Of a DNA stretch of 64,000 nucleotides, positions 60,653 to 64,000 are shown in pieces. Numbering within the stretch: position 1 is the stretch's first letter; the number at the start of each line of letters is the position of its first letter. Both the position numbers and the translations under genes were made by a program. The stretch comes from Ptiloglossa arizonensis. Its lineage: Eukaryota; Arthropoda; Insecta; Hymenoptera; Colletidae. Location of the stretch: contig NC_135050.1 of the NCBI RefSeq assembly GCF_051014685.1, positions 2,170,001 to 2,234,000 on the forward strand. The letters run 5' to 3'. Under the pieces are notes generated by a model. That model saw nothing but the letters and a program-made list of their open reading frames with translations. It was not told where the DNA came from and made no database searches.

Positions 60653-63600
60653 GTTTCTCCGTTTCAATGTTCGTTTCTCCGTTTCTTTCTTCGTTTCTCC
60701 GTTTCTTTGTTCGTTTCTCCGTTTCTTTCTTTGTTTCTCCGTTTGTTTCTTCGTTTCTCCGTTTATTTCTTCGTTTCTCCATTTAATCGCCGTTTCCCCG
60801 TTTCTTTCTTCGTTTCTCCGTTTCTTTGTTCGTTTCTCCGTTTCTTTCTTCGTATCTCCGTTTCTTTCTTCGTTCCTCCGTTTCTTTCTTCGTTTCTCCG
60901 TTTCTTTCTTCGTATCTCCGTTTCTTTCTTCGTTAATCCGTTTCTTTGTTCGTTTCTCCGTTTATATCTTCGTTTCTCCATTTATTTCTCCGTTTCTCCG
61001 TTTCTTTCTTCGTTTCTCCGTTTCTTTGTTCGTTTCTCCGTTTGTTTCTTCGTTTCTCTATTTATTTCTCCGTTTCTCCGTTTCTTTCTTCGCTTCTCCG
61101 TTTCTTCCTTCGTTTTTCCGTTTCTTTCATCGTTTCTTCGTTTCTCCGTTTCTTTCTTCGTTTCTCCGCTTATATCTTCGTTTCTCCATTTATTTCTCCG
61201 TTTCTTTCTTCGTTTCTCCGTTTCTTTCTTCGTTTCTCCGTTTCTTTCTTCGTTTCTCCGTTTCTTTCTCCATTTCTCCGTTTCTTTCTTCGTTTCTTCG
61301 TTTCTTTCTTCGTTACTCCGTTTCTTTCTTCGTTTCTCCATTTATTTCTCCGTTTCTCCGTTTCTTTCTTCGTTTCTCCGTTTCTTTCTTCGTTTCTCCG
61401 TTTATTTCTTCGTTTCTCCATTTATTTCTCCGTTTCTCCGTTTCTTTCTTCGTTACTCCGTTTCTTTGCTCGTTTCTCCGTTTCTTTGTTCGTTTCTCCG
61501 ATTCTTTGCTCGTTTCTCCGTTTCTTTCTTCGTTTCTCCGTTTATTTCTTCGTTTCTCCATTTATTTCTCCGTTTCTCCGTTTCTTTCTTCGTTTCTCCG
61601 TTTCTTTCTTCGTTTCTCCGTTTCTTTGTTCGTTTCTCCGTTTCTTCTTTCGTTTCACCGTTTCTTTGTTCGTTTCTCCGTTTCTTTCCCCGCTTCTCGG
61701 TTTATTTCTTCGTTTCTCCATTTATTTCTCCGATTCTCCGTTTCTTTCTTCGTTTCTTCGTTTCTTTCTTGGTTACTCCGTTTCTTTCTTCGTTTCTCCG
61801 TTTCTTTCTTCGTTTCTCCGTTTCTTTCATCGTTTCTCCGTTTATTTTTTCGTTTCACCATTTATTTCTCCGTTTCTCCGTTTCTTTCTTCGTTTTTCCG
61901 TTTCTTTCATTGCTTCTTCGTTTTTCCGTTTCTTTCTTCGTTTCTCCGTTTATATCTTCGTTTCTCCATTTATTTCTCCGTTTCTTTCTTCGTTTCTCCG
62001 TTTCATTCTTGGTTTCTCCGTTTCTTTCTCCGTTTCTCGGTTTCTTTGTTCGTTTCTCCGTTTCTTTCTTTGTGTCTCCGTTTCTTTCTTCATTTCTCCG
62101 TTTATTTCTTCGTTTCTCCGTTTCATTCTTCGTTTCTGCGTTTCTTTGTTCGTTTCTCCGTTTCTTTCTTTGTTTCTCCGTTTCTTTCTTCTTTTCTCCG
62201 TTTATTTCTTCGTTTCTCCGTTTCATTCTTCGTTTCTCCGTTTCTTTGTTCGTTTCTCCGTTTCTTTCTTCGTTTCTCCGTTTCTTTCTTCGTATCGCCG
62301 TTTCTTTCATCGTTTCTCCGTTTCTTTCTTCGTTTCTCCGTTTCTTTCTTCGTTTCTCCGTTTATTTCTTCGTTTCTCCATTTATTTCTCCGTTTCTCCG
62401 TTTCTTTCTTCGTTAATCCGTTTCTTTGTTCGTTTCTCCGTTTATATCTTCGTTTCTCCATTTATTTCTCCGTTTCTCCGTTTCTTTCTTCGTTTCTCCG
62501 TTTCTTTGTTCGTTTCTCCGTTTGTTTCTTCGTTTCTCTATTTATTTCTCCGTTTCTCCGTGTCTTTCTTCGTTTCTCCGTTTCTTTCTTCGTTTCTCCG
62601 TTTCTTTCATCGTTTCTTCGTTTCTCCGTTTCTTTCTTCGTTTCTCCGCTTATATCTTCGTTTCTCCATTTATTTCTCCGTTTCTTTCTTCGTTTCTCCG
62701 TTTCTTTCTTCGTTTCTCCGTTTCTTTCTTCGTTTCTCCGTTTCTTTCTTCGTTTCTCCGATTCTTTCTTCGTTTCTCCGTCTCTTTCTTCGTTTCTCCG
62801 TTTATTTCTTCGTTTCTCCATTTATTTCTCCGTTTCTCCGTTTCTTTGTTCGTTTCTCCGTTTGTTCCTTCGTTTCTATATTTATTTCTCCGTTTCTCCG
62901 TTTCTTTGTTCGTTTCTCCGATTCTTTGTTCGTTTCTCCGTTTCTTTGTTCGTTTCTCCGTTTCTTTTTTGTTTCACCGTTTCTTTGTTCGTTTGTCCGT
63001 TTCTTTCTCCGTTTCTCGGTTTATTTCTTCGTTTCTCCGTTTCTTTCTTCGTTTCTCAGTTTCTTTCTTCGTTTCTCCGTTTCTTTGTTCGTTTCTCCGT
63101 TTATTTCTTCGTTTCTCCAATTATTTCTCCGTTTCTCCGTTTCTTTCTTCGTTTCTCCATTTATTTCTCCGTTTCTCCGTTTCTTTCTTCGTTTCTCCGT
63201 TTCTTTGTTCGTTTCTCCGTTTGTTTCTTCGTTTCTCTATTTATTTCACCGTTTCTCCGTTTCTTTCTTCGTTTCTCCGTTTCTTTCTTCGTTTCTCCGT
63301 TTCTTTGTTCGTTTCTCCGTTTCTTTCTTCGTTTCTCCGTTTCTTTGTTCGTTTCTCCGTTTATTTCTTCGTTTCTCCAATTATTTCTCCGTTTCTCCGT
63401 TTCTTTCTTCGTTTCTCCATTTATTTCTCCGTTTCTCCGTTTCTTTGTTCGTTTCTCCGTTTCTTTGTTCGTTTCTCCGTTTGTTTCTTCGTTTCTCTAT
63501 TTTATTTCTCCGTTTCTCCGTTTCTTTCTTCGTTTCTCCGTTTCTTTCTTCGTTTCTCCGTTTCTTTCTTCGTTTCTCCGTTTCTTTCATCGTTTCTTCG

Positions 63601-63977
63601 TTTCTCCGTTTCTTTCTTCGTTTCTCCGCTTATATCTTCGTTTCTCCATTTATTTCTCCGTTTCTTTCTTCGTTTCTTCGTTTCTTTCTTCGTTACTCCG
63701 TTTCTTTCTTCGTTTCTCCATTTATATCTCCGTTTCTCCGTTTTTTTCTTCGTTTCTCCGTTTCTTTGTTCGTTTCTCCGTTTGTTCCTCCGTTTCTATA
63801 TTTATATCTCCGTTTCTCCGTTTCTTTCTTCGTTTCTCCGTTTCTTTCTTCGTTTCTCCGTTTCTTTCATCGTTTCTCCGTTTCTTTCTTCGTTTCTCCG
63901 TTCCTTTCTTCGTTTCTCCGTTTCTTTCTTCGTTTCTCGGTTTCTTTGTTCGTTTCTCCGTTTCTTTGTTCGTTTCG
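60653..63977 (-). repeat. U4 module 1: pyrimidine-rich 20-mers
   Basis: A 3.3-kb block. Its start matches U3 (CTCCATTTAATCGCCGTTTCC near 60778); the stretch 61570-62190 resembles the terminal block of U1; the end from about 62880 resembles U2. Ends at the GTTTCGGCGAAAC junction 63972-63984. Confidence 0.93.
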
Positions 63978-63978
63978 G

Positions 63979-64000
63979 CGAAACAAAGAAATGAATGGGG
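63979..64000 (+). repeat. U4 module 2: start of purine-rich 20-mers
   Basis: The first 22 bp after the junction read like the module starts at 25151 and 32307 (GAAATGAATGGGG). The array therefore continues beyond the window. Confidence 0.85.

Larger units (their letters stand above)
58906..64000 (+). repeat. Macro-unit U4, incomplete, spacer deletion
   Basis: The unit starts like the others but lacks 544 bp of the spacer (see 59423-59449). Its array begins at 59825 and runs past the window end. A strand-switch junction at 63972-63984 shows that a second array module was starting. Confidence 0.93.

Overview
This is eukaryotic nuclear repeat DNA with no intact host gene that I can support. The AT-rich insect-like background, a mariner element and a nuclear copy of mitochondrial ND2 that reads only in the invertebrate mitochondrial code point to an insect. 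A hymenopteran is my guess, from the very AT-rich mitochondrial sequence and the mariner type, but this is inference.

The whole window is one higher-order tandem repeat. Four macro-units follow each other head to tail: U1 1-19248, U2 19249-46715, U3 46716-58905 and U4 58906-64000 (cut by the window edge). Each is made of (a) a near-identical spacer of about 9.36 kb, counted from the end of one array to the start of the next, and (b) a satellite array of very variable length: 9.9 kb in U1, 18.1 kb in U2, 2.8 kb in U3 and at least 4.2 kb in U4. The spacers differ by scattered single-base changes, a 2-bp indel and one 544-bp deletion in U4.

The array is built from an 8-bp unit (AAACGGAG, variant AAACCGAG) and a 20-bp derivative, AAACGGAGAAACGAAGAAAG, which is 8+8+4. 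It is organised as modules with fixed grammar: purine-rich 20-mers, then purine-rich 8-mers, then a palindromic strand switch, then pyrimidine-rich 20-mers. U1 has two modules, U2 three, U3 one, and U4 starts a second at the window edge. Modules are joined by a second conserved inverted junction. The array therefore always begins purine-rich and ends pyrimidine-rich on the + strand. It is framed by about 217-bp inverted repeats that are pieces of mitochondrial ND2; on the right the ND2 pseudogene continues for about 730 bp.

The spacer holds: diverged internal modules (about 540 bp, several direct and one inverted copy); a 1276-bp mariner element of the Hsmar1/cecropia type, with TA target duplication, matched terminal repeats and a transposase broken by the same in-frame stop in all three copies; a higher-GC segment of about 1.7 kb with a 445-bp structured stretch bounded by perfect 15-bp inverted repeats; and a small GC-rich stretch with a TATA-like sequence.

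Long open frames of up to about 1400 codons cover the arrays on both strands, but they follow from the stop-free composition of the satellite and are not called as genes. The only protein-coding relics are the mariner transposase and ND2, both pseudogenes.
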